Of a stretch of DNA of 7,294 nucleotides, positions 6,031-7,294 are shown one piece after another (the first letter of the stretch is position 1; every line of letters starts with the position of its first letter). The notes below the pieces were generated by a model. That model worked only from the letters and a program-made list of their open reading frames with translations. It was not told the DNA's origin and made no database searches. Both the position numbers and the translations under genes were made by a program. The stretch is taken from contig CAKZJN010000204.1 in the NCBI GenBank assembly GCA_936943465.1, positions 1 to 7,294 of the forward strand, written 5' to 3'. This DNA is from an uncultured Rhodoferax sp. Its GTDB lineage: Bacteria; Pseudomonadota; Gammaproteobacteria; Burkholderiales; Burkholderiaceae_C.

Positions 6031-6969
6031 ATGCACACGCTGATCACCCACGCCCGCCCTTTGGGGCCCCATTGCCAGCAGGCCAGCGCGACATTGCAGC
6101 TTCCGCACCTCACTGCATTGTTGCGGCTGCTGACCGCCGGCGAGCGCCGCGTGGACCCGCAGGACAGCCTGACGCCCCTGCACGAAACGCTGGAGGCACA
6201 AGCCCTGGGATTGCCCGCAGAGGACGGGCTGCTGCCATGGGCTGCGTTACAAGCGCGTCAATGGGATTTGCCAGACGCTTCGGGTGCGGCCTGGGCCTGG
6301 CTGACGCCCTGCCACTGGCAGGTGAATGCCGACCACGTTCGCATGGCCGCCCCGGCTGACACCGAGATCAGCGACGAAGAATCCGCCACCCTGATGGAAA
6401 CCATGCGGGCCTACTTTGCCGAGGATGGCATTGCCCTGCACCGCTTGCACGCTGGCAACTGGCTGGCCAGCGGCGAGGTGTTTCGCGACCTGCCGACCGC
6501 CTCGCTGGCCCGCGCTTCGGGCGGGTCGGTCGACCACTGGCTTGCGCGCTCTGCGCAGGCAGCGCCCTTGCGACGGCTGCAAAACGAAATGCAGATGCTG
6601 ACCTACAGCCACCCGGTGAACGACGCGCGCACCGCACGCCGCCTGTTGCCCGTGAACTCCTTTTGGATCAGCGGCACCGGCAGCCTGCCCCCCGCCTATG
6701 TAGCGCCCGCCAGCATCCAGATTCACCATGACCTGCAGGTCGCCACAGCACAGGACGATGCACAAGCGTGGCTTGGCGCCTGGCAGGCCTTGGACGAACA
6801 GGCCGTCCGCCCCATGCTGGAACGGGCCAAAAACGGCGAGGCCGTTAGCCTGACCCTGTGCGGCGAGCAGGCAGCCCAGACCTTTACCCTGCAGCCCCGT
6901 GGCTTCTTGTCCCGGCTGACCGGCCACTTTGCCAGGCCCGACCTGGGCGCCCTGCTGCAAACCCTTTAG
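6031..6969 (+). CDS. Conserved protein of unknown function, RpfE-like, upstream of recJ
   Basis: A 312-residue protein with no signal peptide and no membrane span, so presumably cytoplasmic. I recognise it from memory as the family annotated 'regulatory protein, RpfE type' (RpfE is the recJ neighbour in the Xanthomonas rpf region; not the resuscitation factor Rpf), sometimes mislabelled phosphoglycerate mutase. Conserved-looking blocks: WLTPCHWQVNADHVRM at 90-105, acidic DEESATLMETMRAYFAEDGI at 115-134, NWLASGEVFRDLPTASLAR at 143-161, LQNEMQMLTYSHPVNDAR at 183-200 and VNSFWISGTG at 208-217. These are rich in invariant-type Trp, His, Asn and Asp residues and suggest an enzyme or ligand-binding protein, but I cannot assign a reaction. 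The ATG at 6031 is preceded by an ACAAT box and no Shine-Dalgarno sequence. It is followed 27 bases later by recJ in the same direction. That it is a real gene is near certain; the RpfE link is moderately sure. Confidence 0.88.
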   Translation: MHTLITHARPLGPHCQQASATLQLPHLTALLRLLTAGERRVDPQDSLTPLHETLEAQALGLPAEDGLLPWAALQARQWDLPDASGAAWAWLTPCHWQVNADHVRMAAPADTEISDEESATLMETMRAYFAEDGIALHRLHAGNWLASGEVFRDLPTASLARASGGSVDHWLARSAQAAPLRRLQNEMQMLTYSHPVNDARTARRLLPVNSFWISGTGSLPPAYVAPASIQIHHDLQVATAQDDAQAWLGAWQALDEQAVRPMLERAKNGEAVSLTLCGEQAAQTFTLQPRGFLSRLTGHFARPDLGALLQTL

Positions 6970-6996
6970 TTTCTGTTTCTGTCTCCTGAATACCCC

Positions 6997-7294
6997 ATGC
7001 AAATCACCACCCGCGACATCCCGCCGCGCACCGTCTGGACACTGGAACAAGCCGGCATTCATCCCCTGCTGGCGCGCCTGTATGCGGCGCGCGGCGTCAA
7101 GGGCACCGAAGAACTGGATGACGCGCTGGCCAAACTGCTGCCGCCCACCAGCCTGAAAGGCGCTGCCGAGGCCGCAACCCTGCTGGCCGATGCCATGGCC
7201 GCCAACAAGCGCTTGTGCATCGTGGCCGATTACGACTGCGACGGCGCCACCGCCTGTGCCGTGGGCCTGCGCGGTCTGCGCCTGCTGGGCGCCA
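6997..7294 (+). CDS. recJ: Single-stranded-DNA-specific exonuclease RecJ, N-terminal part (runs off the right edge)
   Basis: RecJ is the 5'-3' single-strand DNA exonuclease of RecFOR recombination, mismatch repair and base-excision repair. The first 99 residues are present. They show the typical N-terminal layout: a helical lead-in (HPLLARLYAARGV at 22-34, a common RecJ phrase), a short linker ending LLPPTSLKG (47-55), then the first DHH-superfamily metal-binding motif VADYDCDGATA at 76-86, with Asp78, Asp80 and Asp82 as metal ligands. The rest of the DHH and DHHA1 domains lies beyond the window. The ATG at 6997 is chosen because it gives the usual ~75-residue distance to the DYDCDGATA motif and follows the RpfE-like stop by 27 bases. 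There is no purine-rich Shine-Dalgarno sequence; the spacer is pyrimidine-rich. It is probably co-transcribed with the RpfE-like gene. Confidence 0.95.
   Translation, partial: MQITTRDIPPRTVWTLEQAGIHPLLARLYAARGVKGTEELDDALAKLLPPTSLKGAAEAATLLADAMAANKRLCIVADYDCDGATACAVGLRGLRLLGA

Noticed and set aside
6970..6996. TTTCTG TTTCTG tandem pyrimidine repeat before recJ, considered as a regulatory element.
   Set aside because: Only two short copies in a 27-base spacer. It may simply be an unstructured S1-binding leader, and nothing else supports a special function.
6247..7062. 271-codon minus-strand open frame opposite the RpfE-like gene, spanning the recJ junction.
   Set aside because: Gly/Gln/Val-rich shadow crossing two real genes. 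The plus-strand frames have recognisable conserved blocks and a proper gene junction.

Overview
The window (7294 bases, GC-rich, tightly packed) looks like chromosomal DNA of a betaproteobacterium, most likely Burkholderiales/Comamonadaceae. This rests on codon use, the protein flavour and gene content (a single LolC/E-type permease with LolD, an RpfE-like protein next to RecJ); it is inference, because no rRNA or other marker gene is present. I see no mobile element, CRISPR array, tRNA or rRNA, and no stretch over 300 bases without a gene. The only sizeable non-coding piece is the 99-base divergent promoter region at 5932-6030.

Left block, minus strand, read from 5931 down to 1: lolC/E-type permease (5931-4672), lolD ATPase (4679-3996), a YjjV-like TatD hydrolase (3988-3107), polyphosphate kinase 2 (3096-1939), a spermidine-synthase-like protein (1897-1136) and the N-terminal 379 residues of a GspE/PilB-type secretion or pilus ATPase (1139 to beyond base 1). 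Spacings are -8, +7, +10, +41 and -4 bases, and no terminator is visible, so the six genes look like one transcription unit. The first two genes form the inner-membrane machine that releases lipoproteins to LolA. The others concern nucleic-acid hydrolysis, nucleotide/polyphosphate phosphorylation, an unassigned aminopropyltransferase- or methyltransferase-fold enzyme, and assembly of a secretion system or pilus. They share no obvious single pathway.

Right block, plus strand: a conserved protein of unknown biochemical role, RpfE-like (6031-6969), then the first 99 residues of the single-strand exonuclease RecJ (6997 to beyond 7294), 27 bases apart and probably co-transcribed.

The two blocks diverge from 5932-6030. 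Both first genes have an ACAAT box 6-7 bases before the start codon and no Shine-Dalgarno sequence, which suggests paired promoters making leaderless or nearly leaderless mRNAs. I found no convincing new multi-gene system. The points most worth checking are the divergent leaderless-type promoters, the degenerate SpeE-like protein translationally coupled to a secretion ATPase, and an AT-rich hairpin-forming tail at the end of the TatD-family gene.
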